The notes under the pieces are model-generated. The model had not been told where the DNA came from. It ran no database searches and worked only from the letters and a program-made list of their open reading frames with translations. A program made the position numbers and the translations under genes. Shown here one piece after another: positions 22,078 through 32,992 of a stretch of 64,000 bases of DNA. Origin of the DNA: Gremmenia infestans (Eukaryota; Ascomycota; Leotiomycetes; Helotiales; Hamatocanthoscyphaceae); the NCBI GenBank assembly GCA_032629725.1, contig JAFEVB010000029.1, positions 186,001 through 250,000 on the forward strand. The letters are read 5' to 3'. The stretch's first letter is position 1. Each line of letters begins with the position of its first letter.

Positions 22078-24742
22078 ATGGCACACCCTTCTCAGACCTC
22101 GTTTGCCAGATTTCAGAAGTGGGACCCAGGTCCAATTCCGCATCTTCCTTCCGACCAAGACGTAGAAATGGCGGACGCTGAACCCACGCCAGCGGAATCA
22201 TCCAACCGCTTGGTTGTTGCATTCGATTTTGGCACAACATTCTCCTCCGTCGCATATGCTCTAGTTACTGACAGGACGCCGAGAGATACTGTTGACATAA
22301 CGGATGTGAGATGCATCGCCAGATATCCAGACGATCGCCCACAGCCTGGAGTCACATTTGGGTGGGAACCTAGGGAAGATGTCCCCACCGAACTATGGTA
22401 TAGTCTTCCTCAGACGCCGAAACACAAACAATTAGCCCATCAAAGCATGCAAATCTCCGAGGAAGAATCCATGAACGAAGATCCCACCATGTCTGATGTA
22501 AGCAGCGAGTTTTCATGCTCGTTTCCTGATGACGCAGACAATCTGGAAAATGAAGAAGAAAATACCGGAGGAAATGTCGGGAGATCAGATCCCTTGTTCT
22601 GGGGCTTCGGAGTGCAAAAACAGCTCAAGAATATAGACATTCCAAAGGACGGGACAAGACGAATTACTAGGTTCAAGTTAATGCTTGATGACAAGAGTGA
22701 AGAAACAGAAGATATTCGCGCGGAGTTATTACCAATACTCAAGAATCTGAAAAGATCGAAATTGATCAAGTACAACACAGACGTTATTAATGATTACTTA
22801 GAGCAGCTTTTCAGACATACGAATGACGAATTGCGAAGGCTCAATAAGTATAATGTCAATGTACCTATCGAATTTGTCCTATGCGTACCAGCGGTTTGGC
22901 CATCCAGGGCGTGTCGTGCAATGCAGGCAGCTATGACCTCAGCTGCAGAAAGATCCGAGTTGGGTAGTTTGGTGGACGGCTGTCTTTCCAACCTCTTCAT
23001 TATCTCTGAGCCGGAAGCGGCAGCTGCTTGCGTCTTAGCGGAGGACAATAACGATATATACGTAGGTTACTCCTCAATATCATGTAAGACGGTAGAGTGC
23101 TGAACCTTAAATCCTGATAGGAAAATGAAACCATTGTCATCTTGGATGCTGGGGGTGGAACTGTTGATGCGGTTACCTACAAAGTCACAAAGTCCTACCC
23201 TCTGAAATTGTCCGATCAGGTTGTTCCGCCTGGTAGTATGTATACCCGCTCCATTCAATTTAGGTGAATGTTCACAATAGTTAGGCAAGCTCTGTGGGGC
23301 AAGCTATATCAACGAAAGATTTGAGAAGCTTTTGCTGAAGCGACTAAAGCACGAAAAGTACCTTGTAAAAAATGGGAAAACTATCAAGAGCATCGCTGAA
23401 GGGAAAGTCATAGAGTTTGAAAATGGAGAAAAGAGATTGATCGACACAGCCAATGAGAATTTCGAAACTGAAGCAATCTATATTGACGATCTGAGAGCTA
23501 ATTCCGCAAAGCGGTTCTCTCAAAATCGACTGGGAATATCGAAGTAAGATCCTAGAAACCTGTATAGGATGATGCTAATACATGCCCAGGCGCGAAATTA
23601 TGTGGGTTTTCCAAGAGTCTCTAGACAAGACTGCCGAGCTGCTCATAGCGCAACTCGAGATGGTAAAGGCAAAGGGGTCTGCTGTCCAGGTAAGTTGAAA
23701 TTTGCCGTGGGAACCTAAGTTGTTGTATATGTGGTCGTTCTATCCCTGCCACAAGTTGTCCCTACTAATATTTTCGAAAGAAAGTTATCCTCATCGGCGG
23801 CTTTGGGCAGTCCCCCTCTTTGCAAACGCATTTACGGAACTTGCTTGCAACCGAGAAGAATTTTCTGGGCCAAGAAATCCGTCTCTTGATTCCTCGCACA
23901 GCGTGAGTTTGCTATGTCTTAACCATGAACTTGGAGCAAATCTTACATTATACTAAAACCTGAACAGGTCAACTGCGGTAGCACGAGGCGCTGTTCTTCA
24001 AGCATTAAACAAAAACCCCGACGCATTACGAGTCACTTCATGTAGCTATGGTTTCTTGCGAACAGAACCATACGAGCCAGAGGAGTTTGCTGCACACAGA
24101 AATACCAGATGTATTATAGACAAAGCAGATGGTGAAAAGTACATTGACGGGACGATCAACTGGCTCATTCAAAAGGTTTGTAAACTTAGTCTCTATATTA
24201 TGATTGGTGAATTATCCCGTTCTTGGCTAATACTCGTAATTTGTTCTTTAAGGACAATCCTTTACCGGCTGATAAAGAGTTCTCTATCATAGTGAAGCAC
24301 ACTTTCGCCCCGAAAAGAAGTGTATTCAGCTGCAAGGAGGTTCTCTATGTATCTGACTTCAAGCATGAGTCTCACTATAGAAAGACACATGCAATAAACA
24401 AAGGTAGATGGCGGGCACTTGCTGTTAGGAAAATCTGCTAATGCACTATTATGAATAGGCGCAGAAATTGCTGGTTCGATCACTGCAGACATGACTTTCC
24501 TTAGGGACGAAGGTCTTATTCAACTCGAGCCACCGTCAGTTTTCAGCACGTATTCTGGACCTAAGGCTCCATATCACTGGGAGGTAACATTCGAGCTAGT
24601 GATGATCATTGATGGCCGGAATTTGCGGTACGAGGCACGTTGGCCTCCATCCCATAGCCCGGAGGCAAGAGTACATAACCAAAGAGTGCAGGAAAAGGGT
24701 CAGATCTGTATCGCAGCCGCATTTAAGCCAGGAACTGCATAA
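22078..24742 (+). CDS. Hsp70-family ATPase-like protein (non-canonical)
   Basis: Eight exons (22078-23061, 23121-23235, 23285-23543, 23590-23689, 23781-23902, 23968-24175, 24253-24403, 24459-24742) join in phase to 740 aa. Actin/Hsp70 ATPase motifs are all present: phosphate-1 VVAFDFGTTFSSVAYAL (DFGTT at 50-54), phosphate-2 VILDAGGGTVDAV at the start of exon 2, and adenosine motif VILIGGFGQSP in exon 5. Before the first motif there is a ~40-residue Pro-rich leader. An acidic Ser/Glu/Asp-rich insertion lies at about 120-170. The C-terminus lacks the usual substrate-binding domain and EEVD; it has a ~200-residue unique region instead. Such Hsp12A-like/Hsp70-like genes are greatly expanded in filamentous fungi, with unknown clients. 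Possible roles as a chaperone or in non-self response are inference. Confidence 0.88.
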
Positions 24743-24765
24743 ATCCTGAAGCTCTTAGTTAGATA

Positions 24766-25008
24766 AGAAATCAAAAGAATGTTTCTAAGGTACTAAACCA
24801 TATTTACTTATAAGCTAATATTACTAAGAAAAATGCGATACTTTTTTATATAAGAAGCTAGAGTAGAGGTTCGATACTAAGCCAAGCTAGGCCTAGATAT
24901 AGTAAATTAGAGAAAGAGATTAATTATAGTATTTAATAGATAATATACTATTACATTTAACTATGAACTAAGAAATATTAGATTATTTTAACATTCTACT
25001 ATACAATT
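24766..25008 (+). repeat. dispersed repeat, RIP-like mutated copy
   Basis: Second copy of the 14281-14546 repeat, directly behind the Hsp70-like gene. Compared with that copy, most substitutions read C-to-T or G-to-A, and one central GC-rich block is lost. It is AT-rich, with no ORF. Confidence 0.75.
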
Positions 25009-25037
25009 CAGCTCTGACTAAGGGGTGCCATTTCTTT

Positions 25038-25289
25038 ATGGGATTTTTACTGAGCGTAAATCCAAGCCAAGCCGTAGCCAAACGCAAATATATAGCCACT
25101 CTCCTTGATGTTCAGTTTGTCTCAAAAAACTACTTCACGTGGAACAAGGAATGGATTGCGACTCTTAAGACCTGGGCTCTTGAGGATAGTTATAAACTTG
25201 AGCCTACTTTTCGTACCTTCTTAAACAAGCTTGAAGAGGGTCTCGCGGCAGAACACACCACGATTGACATGCAGGTCAGACGGTCCTAG
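25038..25289 (+). CDS. short unrecognised ORF
   Basis: Open frame of 83 codons beginning MGFLLSVNPSQ and ending MQVRRS, with aromatic words such as NYFTWNKEWIATLKTWALE. It ends where the minus-strand methyltransferase stops (25290). I recognise no family. It could be an exon or fragment of a mobile element next to the dispersed repeat, or chance. Confidence 0.2.
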   Translation: MGFLLSVNPSQAVAKRKYIATLLDVQFVSKNYFTWNKEWIATLKTWALEDSYKLEPTFRTFLNKLEEGLAAEHTTIDMQVRRS

Positions 25290-26713
25290 CTATCCTATCC
25301 AAGTGGATTCAATGAGACTCAGTAGTCTTTTAGTCGGAACCCCCGTCTTGTTGATCAAACACGGCTTTACCCCTCTGAACTGAAATCTTGAATCTGCTTT
25401 CTCAAACAGCGGCTCCCACTCACTAGATTCTCTTTCTCGGGCGTTGAAGAGCGAGGTCATTGTTAAATCGAGGGATCTTTAAGACGTCAATAGTTGTGGG
25501 GCAGTTTGTGGTGTTGACTGCTTACCTCGCCCGCCTTTCAGCTAGTAAATCTAATTCTCCCGGACCAGGCATAACATAATCGTTGATGAGCACCGTTGCA
25601 CCCTTTTTTAAGGCGGGCACCAAGCTTTGCAAGATTGCCACACAATTCTCGTCTGGCCAGTCATGGAGTACAGAACGGAGTAGGTAAACGCCTGCCCCTT
25701 TTACTGGCTGATTTTCAAATGCATCATGCGCCATGAAGCTGACTCGGTTCCTCAACTCTGGTTGCTCCTGTGTTTCTTCTAGGAACATCCGCTCCCCAGT
25801 CTTCACTACCTTCTCAAAATCCTGCACTGTGAATGTAAGGTCTGGAAAAGCCTTTGCGAGCGCAATACTAGCATGGCCCATCCCCCCACCAACATCGACA
25901 ATGTGCTGCGTGCCGAGTGCGGCCCAATCAAAGTTGTCAATCAATGGCTGCAACGGCTGTTGTACGCTCCAGTTGTACTTCATAAATGCAGCGAATTGGG
26001 CGGCCCGCTCTGGGTGCTCAGCCTCTAGTTCTTCAACCATTGGCCGGTGCGCATCGTTTGCCAGCGCCCATGCAGTGTCCGTTGGCTTCATAGAAGTTCC
26101 ATATTTTCGCATCGCACGGGACAAGCAAGCAGCGGCCGGGAACATCTCGTCGGCGAGCATGCCCACCGTGGCACGCATCACGGGGTCATGGGCAAGGCGG
26201 GAAGAAATAAGCGTATGCGAAATGGCGTCAGGGACGGGCTCTGTGAAGATGCGGTTGGTAATGGCGTTTCGGAGTATGCGGCGAAGATGCACATGAGGGA
26301 TGCCACAGCTACTTGCAAGTTCGGCAATTGTGACTGTCCCTTCGGTAGGTACATGTTTTGCAATCTCAAAGTCGTGAATGATATGTAAGGAGGCCAGGTC
26401 AAATAGGCCTCCCTAAATTTGTCAGTGTAAATGAAGCGGAGAGCAATGTGAGAAATAGTTGGTATGTGAAGATCAGTTGTGATCCAGTCCTACTTACTGA
26501 GAGACTCATCATGCTCCCCAAGGGCCCCAGTAGCATACGCTGCAGCTGCAACACCGCTTCCAAAGCTTGACTTATTGTTTGACCTTGTTCATTTGTTGGC
26601 TTGCCTCCAGGAAAGCGCAACTCCAGTGCCTCCTCATCGTAGAAGTCATTGAGCTTTTCAGCGGCTGTTGAAATGGCGCTCGCTATTTCGACTAGTTGCT
26701 GATGATTTGGCAT
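25290..26713 (-). CDS. O-methyltransferase 1 (COMT-like, SAM-dependent)
   Basis: Three exons (26713-26498, 26412-25526, 25476-25290) give 429 aa. The N-terminal winged-helix/dimerisation part includes LASLHIIHDFEIAKHVP and TIAELASSCGIPHVHLRRIL. The SAM-binding motif HIVDVGGGMGHAS lies at about 243-255. VYLLRSVLHDWPDENCV carries the catalytic-base His (HDWPD). Exon 3 supplies DLTMTSLFNAREREESSEW-like residues (actual: RSLDLTMTSLFNARERESSE), the family's closing helix. The unspliced frame would stop early, so the third exon is needed. Fungal members O-methylate secondary-metabolite hydroxyls. It is divergent from P450-1 across 1.1 kb and forms the left edge of the candidate RiPP cluster. Confidence 0.88.
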
Positions 26714-27230
26714 TGTTTTGTAGCAACGACTTGAACCTTGACGACGTACTCAATCAGTTGTACAGGTATGATGAGAATATTTAGACTGATTGGGTGCCAC
26801 GAGTGTTGGAATACGAGTCTGGTATGTTGTTGTAACGGCTTCATGAAGCAAACCGTGCCAAATCTCCAAATGATTTGGTGGGGCTTGTGCGCGATATTAC
26901 GTCAGTATAAATCACATGAAAAGATAGTGTAATTATCCGTAAGTTGTTCTCGGCGAAATACAATGATTTTACTTCCTTACAGGCGTAATTATTGTGCCAA
27001 GAAGACCAGGGCAAGGGGGCTTTGCTGTGATGCGTTTACCACCCTTCTTAACCCCCCTGCTATAGATTTCTTGGCTACAATAGTTTGGCCTGTGATGAAG
27101 CAGCTCTGATTTGATTGTTTCAAAAGACTAAATCCTACTGGTAGGCTCGGAGACCAAGGCGCCAGGCTGCAGTAACTCGAGAAAGTTAATATGGATAAAT
27201 GGCAGTTGGGACATACACAGGCGGCGTAGT

Positions 27231-27365
27231 AGCTCAGGGTTGCTTTAATGCATGTCATGTTGTAGCCTGGCAGGGCAGCTGCAGCAAAGCCACATTTGGG
27301 CGACATACTAGCTCAGGGCTACTTTGATGCATGCCACTCTGCATGGCAGCTGCAGCAGCTTTCGG
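27231..27365. repeat. imperfect tandem duplication (~75 bp period)
   Basis: Two copies begin TAGTAGCTCAGGGTTGCTTT (27231) and TACTAGCTCAGGGCTACTTT (27306). Both end in a GGCAGCTGCAGCA word. They lie in the divergent promoter region between O-methyltransferase 1 and P450-1 and could carry regulatory sites. No coding signal. Confidence 0.7.
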
Positions 27366-27804
27366 CAGCATCTAACATGCGGGTGAAAGTTTGATCCATG
27401 CCAAGGGATGTATTGGCAGCTTGGCAATTGCTATCTAACCGTTCCTAGAATATTGCATTTGTGAATTATATGACACTGCCGTTCAAAAGAAGTATCGGGC
27501 GATAGTGGGTGGAACAAATACGGAGAGCCCCTTTTAAATACTTATTAGTCAGGACCCTACTACGCTGACAGAAAGATAAGATCATAATGAAGACTTGAAG
27601 TTTCATCCGCAGGTAAGATCTGCAGCTTAATATATTAAAAAATCAAAACGCACTAGCTTGAATCTTTCAAACAGAGGTTTATATAGTATAATTATACTTG
27701 TACTAAAAGCTTGACACGTAGTTTATATCTAGCAACTTCTTTATAGACTTTTCATTCTCTTGCGAACCATTCCGACAAAAAGAATCATATGAATTTCAAT
27801 CATT

Positions 27805-29853
27805 ATGACAGCATCTAGAAATCTTCTTGCTGCGATATTAGGACTCCTGGCCCACAATGTCATTTTTATTCGCGGAGAGTGGCACCGTCAAGCTTCTGAA
27901 CTCTGTGCTCTTTCGTTCGCTCTGCCGCTTGTACTATGGGCTCTGGAGTCAAGACACGACGGCTATTTAACACGTGAAGTTCTCCAAAATGTCTTCGGTG
28001 TTACTAGCAGCTTTTTCGCTGGCTTGTTCATCAGTATAGTAGTGTATCGCCTTATGTTTCACCCCCTCCGAAAATATCCTGGCCCCTTTTTAGCTCGCAT
28101 AACCAAGTTGTGGCACTTTTACCACTGCCGCAATACTCAGAACCATCTCTTGATGGAAGGGCTACGAAAACGGTATGGTAACCATGTGCGAGTGGGTAAG
28201 AATGTGCAGAAATCTCATTACCTGATGCCCAATTTATTTTCATCAATTTAATACGACTCAGGTCCAAACGAACTTGCAATTTTCACACCAGACGCTTTGG
28301 CGGCCATGGACGGTCCCAAAAGCCAGTGTAACAGAGCACCCTTTTATGATTTCCTGCTCCCAGAGGTGTCTCTCGAAACAACGCGCTCATTTAAGGCGCA
28401 CGACTGGCGAAGAAGAATATGGGCACAGGCTCTAACCGAGAGCAGTATGTATCACTTACGTAGAAACTGACTGAGTTGACATATTGATCTGTTATAGATA
28501 TTGACCAATATCACGACAGAATTTTGGAACACGCGCACAAGCTTGATGCAATCATTGAACGAATCGCAGAATCTCAACTGGCAATGGAACTGAGACCGAA
28601 TTTTCAGCGGTTTGCCTTCGACTGCATCGGCGACATTACTTTTTCCAACTCTTTTGAAACACTCACAAGCGAGGAGTGGCGAGGTGCTATTGATTTGTTG
28701 CGAGGTGCAACCAAACTTATGGGACAATTAACTCCAATTCCGTAGGCTTTGACCCGAGATTGGCCTCTCTTGATACCGATCATACGTGCTGACTCGTAGT
28801 TTGGCTTAGTTGGGCCCACCAGATTTACAATACTTGGCTTGCATATTCTAATCCGTTCAACGGCATGAAGGAGTGGGGTTCTTCAAAGATAGAAGAACGT
28901 ATGCCCGTAGGCAAACCTCCTAAGTACCTTAACAGACTCTGCTAAAACATGGGGGGTACAGCACGGTGTAGAGAAGCAGGATTGGGCTTCTCATGCTATC
29001 AAAGAGGCATATGCGCAAGGGTTTACCACTGAAGAGCTGCGTCGTCTGAAAGGGGATAGTATTTCGTTGATCGCCTCGGGAAGGTCAGTTCTAAAGCTGC
29101 CCCGTACTATCTACAACGACAGCTAAACACTTTGAGATCAGTGATCCAATTGCCGGAACGCTGTGTTGCGCATTCTACCGGTTGGCCATGCATCCGCAAA
29201 AGGCGGCCAAGGTGTACGAGGAGATCAGTGTGGTCTCCTACACTGATCGCAAAGCGTTGCAACAATGCCAATATCTCGATGCATTTCTGATGGAGGTCTT
29301 GCGACTACATCCTATCCTACTGACGGGAGGCCTGAGAGACACGCCGCCTGAAGGCATGAAGATTGGGAAGCTGATCATCCCGGGCAACGTCACAGTCCAG
29401 GTCCCGCGATACAGCATTGCACGATGTGAGCTCAATTCCGATTTCCTACCAATGCTCAGTTGAATAGATTGCTGACCTTCATAACAAGCTGAGGAATGCT
29501 TCGTAAGAGCAGCAGATTTCATCCCGGAGCGATGGACCTCAGAGAAACATCTTGTCCTAGATACGCGCGGGCATCTGCCATTTGGTCAAGGTACGTGGTC
29601 TGATAAGCCCTTCCGACTAGTCATGTCGGTAGAAGCGGCTTGCTAACTCTGTTTTCCAGGTCGCTATTTATGCCTTGGGCGTCGTATTGCCTTTGTTGAA
29701 ATCAGGATGATTATCGCGATGCTTCTGACAAAATACACGGTCCGTCCAGCCATTGGTGAAGATGGAACACGGATGCACACGCTGACCTGCGATCAATTCG
29801 CTGCACACCCGGGTCCCTTCGACGCTTTATTTGAGCGTAGGAAAGATCAATGA
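27805..29853 (+). CDS. cytochrome P450 monooxygenase 1
   Basis: Eight exons (27805-28195, 28262-28444, 28498-28741, 28810-28898, 28936-29083, 29142-29425, 29489-29590, 29660-29853) join in phase to 544 aa. There are two N-terminal hydrophobic segments, then the Pro-rich hinge HPLRKYPGPFLARITKLWHF. The I-helix reads LIASGSDPIAGTL, K-helix ExxR is MEVLRLHP, PERW is present, and the heme loop is FGQGRYLCLG with Cys at about 485. The I-helix Thr pair of typical P450s is replaced by Pro-Ile (SDPIAGT), with the Thr shifted by two positions. Membrane-bound in the ER and needing NADPH-P450 reductase, it probably oxidises the peptide intermediate of the neighbouring cluster; the substrate is inference. 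Confidence 0.9.
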
Positions 29854-29925
29854 ATCAAATTTACTTTTGAAGTCAGCACCTTGGGCTAGCGGGCCAAAGC
29901 GTGAGCTTTGGAGTGGTGTATGATA

Positions 29926-30551
29926 TGTTCCGATTTATTCGTGAATATAAGCAATTCATAAATCTCCTAGTTCATTTATGAATCTTAGCGCATTCACGAG
30001 TGACCTAGTTCATTCATGAATCTTAGTACAAATCCACGTATACTCTAGGTCACTCGTGAATATTAGTGTCATTTATGAATTAACTAGTTTACTCGTGAAT
30101 CAGTTTACTTATAAATCTAGTTTACTCGTGAATCTACACTAAACTAAAGTAAGTAAGAGTTAATTTTATAGGCAATCCCACCTAAAAAACTCTTTTCACT
30201 TCCTAATTATTTATTTATTTATAACATAACACTACACTACACCTCCCTTCTCTCTCCTTACTAAGATATTAAGTTTTTATCTACTTTAATAACTAGAAAT
30301 TGCTTTTATTTCTCTTCTAGAATAATTAATGAAGCTTAGTTTCTATAATTACTTTTTAAATATTAAATTTATAATGGCTTATTTAATAGGTAATTATAAA
30401 AAAGGAGCTCTTTACTATTAGAGTAGTAGAATATATCTCTAATTTTGAGTGATTTATATATAAACTGATTTATCTATAAATCTTAGTTATATTTATGTAT
30501 AACCTAGGTTATTTATGAATCTTAGCGTGGAACCACGAATGAACCGGAATA
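29926..30551. mobile_element. MITE-like element with degenerate inverted ends and internal GTGAATC repeats
   Basis: The left end TGTTCCGATTTATTCGTGAAT (29926-29946) and the complement of the right end (30531-30551) match at about 17 of 21 positions. The differences are mostly A/G and T/C. The interior is AT-rich, and between 29930 and 30140 it repeats words such as CACTCGTGAATC and TTTATGAATCTTAG many times. No ORF. Fits a non-autonomous element mutated by RIP-like transitions; a plain AT-rich satellite is the alternative. Confidence 0.55.
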
Positions 30552-30907
30552 GATATTTAGATGTTTACTATCCGAGGAACTTTTCATTGGCATATTCTTT
30601 CAAAAGGCCCTTAATATTGCGTAACAGAGAATCAAGCGATTCCTTCTAAATATTCACATCTATCTTGCAGACGAGAGAAATTTTCAATGAAATATTTGTT
30701 ATAATTGATCATAGGCCTTTCTACGCACACTCTCTTTGTTATAGATTTGAAAATATGTTTTTATATATTTACTCAGCACTAAATCCGACGCGCTGTTAGG
30801 ACTGAACACAAAGAGTATCTTACACGAAAGCTTGGTCGTTCAGAAATTGTGAGATGAGGACAAGACTTTAAGCTGCAGAGGTAATGCAACTATGAATGGT
30901 TTGGTCT

Positions 30908-32368
30908 TTACGCACTGAGTTGGTCCGCCTTAACTTGCAGCTTATTATCCTTCTCCGTCAGCGTGTGCAACGGCATCGCCGTCGAACTTTGGTCCAAATC
31001 ACCCATTCTCTGAAACCCCTGTGCAGATCTGTTCAAGTATGAGGAGTTTTCAGAAGTCTTGTCCTCATTTGTACGTCGACTTCGCGAGCTCGAGCCCTGT
31101 GACGACAGACGGCTACGGATGCGGCTGAGTAGGCCATCGGGCCACAGTGCGGTGAAGAGTGGGCGCAATGTGACGAGGTTGGAGGCGATGAGCGCAACGC
31201 CTACCTGCACAAGTTGCCAAAAGAGGGTAAAGCCAACAATTCCTGCAGGAGAAGGTTAGTGAAGAAAGAGGCGTGGGAAGATTCATTGACTTGCCTACAA
31301 CATCGTCGGGCCGCAATCCAAGAACCGGGACGGTACCACCTGGATCTGTTCAAATTGTATCAGCCGTTGTTTATACGGGTCGGAAGCGCGTCCGAGACAC
31401 TTACGGTGCAGGAAGTTCACGTCAATATTCATGGCCATACGTGTAGCGCCAGCGGCGACGGAAAACAGACCAAGCAGGAAGATGAATGATATAGCGAGCT
31501 TCTGCCTTTTGGGCATCTGTAGCCTCCAAACCTGTGTCGATGTCAGTGGACGAGTTTCCCTACTCCTACACGATGGTAATCACATATGGCAAAGGCAAAC
31601 AGAGTACTACAACATCCAGCGCAACATCCGTGACGGCTAGCGCTACAACTTCCCCGAAAATGTAGATGCAGTGCTTGGCGTTGTCCGCGAAAGAGCCCCA
31701 GAAGGCGGAGAAATTCGTACCGCACTGGAAAACGCTCGTAAAGAAAAATATGGCAGTCCATAGCGTGGTGGTGACAATCACGATCCACCAAGCGATGTTG
31801 AAGCCTCGTCCAAGAAAGATGCGTCGATAGAAAAAGAGGATTGAGAACCGAATTGATCCGATGACGAGGACGAAGGTCAGGTTCAGGGTATATTGGATCT
31901 AAACTTGTCAGCGAGTCTTTTACGCATCTTTGAGTTGAAAAAGCATGCCTTCTTGAACCTGACTTGAACTGGCGGTAAAGCCGTTTCGGCGGAGTGGAGA
32001 CCATGAGGTGCGTGAGGCGAGTGGTAGCCTTCTGTGTGGATGGCAACACCTTGTATCTAAGGATTAGTTATTTGGGCGGAAATTCATTCTCGAGAGCCAT
32101 GCCTGTGATTTGTGTCACACAGTACAAAATGGTGAAAAACTTGACCATCGTTAGTAGGTACGCGCGAATTGGGAAGACAAAGTAATAGACATACCAACGC
32201 TGCAAGTGCAAACCAGTCATCCGCTCCGATAGAGGAGCGCTTCACCCTCCGCATGGAGAATCGGCTGATGACGACGGCTACTCCTAGAACAATAAAAGTT
32301 ATAGCAGTTCCCATCACACTCCTTGGATTGACATAGGTCTCCTTGGCTGGCGGCGATGGTTGCGCCAT
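30908..32368 (-). CDS. rhodopsin/SAT4-like 7-TM integral membrane protein
   Basis: Seven exons (32368-32195, 32139-32119, 32056-31964, 31898-31572, 31531-31405, 31345-31295, 31242-30908) give about 375 aa. Hydrophobic helices include SVMGTAITFIVLGVAVVI, LNLTFVLVIGSIRFSILFFY (RRIF after it), WWIVIVTTTLWTAIFFF, VVALAVTDVALDVVVLCLPL, KLAISFIFLLGLFSVAAGAT and QLVQVGVALIASNLVTLRPL. The order and the words ADDWFALAAL, FYRRIF, CxY, D...LPLPY and LRPLF match the fungal rhodopsin-domain (SAT4/PTH11-related) family. Exon 6 appears to end at a GC donor (GCAAGT), since only that keeps the phase. The C-tail is Ser/Arg-rich and cytosolic. Function in fungi is poorly known (receptor or membrane factor). The small exon 2 is the weakest part of the model. 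Confidence 0.75.
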
Positions 32369-32992
32369 ATTCTGTAGCGTTCAGTCTTCGTAGCCACTGC
32401 ACAAACAGTTGGAGATTATAATGGGCAAGTGAGGTAGGTGTCTGATGGACAAGAGCTTTTCTGGTAGCCTGTCAATGGCGGAGAAGGGAGTCATGCTTTA
32501 CAGAGGGACTTTACAGAGGGACTTTATTAGAGTGTGTTGGCAGTCAATAGTGGTCAGGGGCGAGAGTGCTGTGCTCTTGGAATCCTGTAACGAGGAGGAT
32601 TCTAAAAGGAGACCGAATTGGCAACTAAGTGGTGTGATGGAGTTTACTAGCATTGGCTGCTCTTGCGGGGTGGGGTGGGGTCTCCCGCAGGTGGGATACT
32701 TCCGTGCCGCAGCTGCACGAAACTTGATCTTGATTTACCCGGATACTCGGTACTGTGCCGCGGCTGCACTGCACTTACGAGTACAAGGATAAGGAAACCA
32801 ACCTTGATGCAACGTCAACTCTCCCATTCGCTCTGCAGAGTATACGGAGGTACGGATCAAGGATTTATTATTATCGTGCATAACGTGTGAGATCGAGCGC
32901 GAGTACGAAGTACACTCTCTCCCCCCTCCCCCCTCCCCCCGGCCACTCACATAGAGTAATGGTCCTGTTGGCGGCACAGCACAGCTCCAAAT
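32369..32992. other. 624 bp intergenic between 7-TM gene and UstYa-like 1
   Basis: No gene seen. A C-rich low-complexity run (CCCCCCT units) lies at 32917-32940, and short GC-rich words recur around 32660-32770. Confidence 0.5.

Noticed and set aside
27231..27292. tRNA-like AGCTCAGGG word
   Set aside because: It resembles a D-loop, but no acceptor stem, anticodon arm or T-loop can be folded around it; it is part of a tandem duplication.
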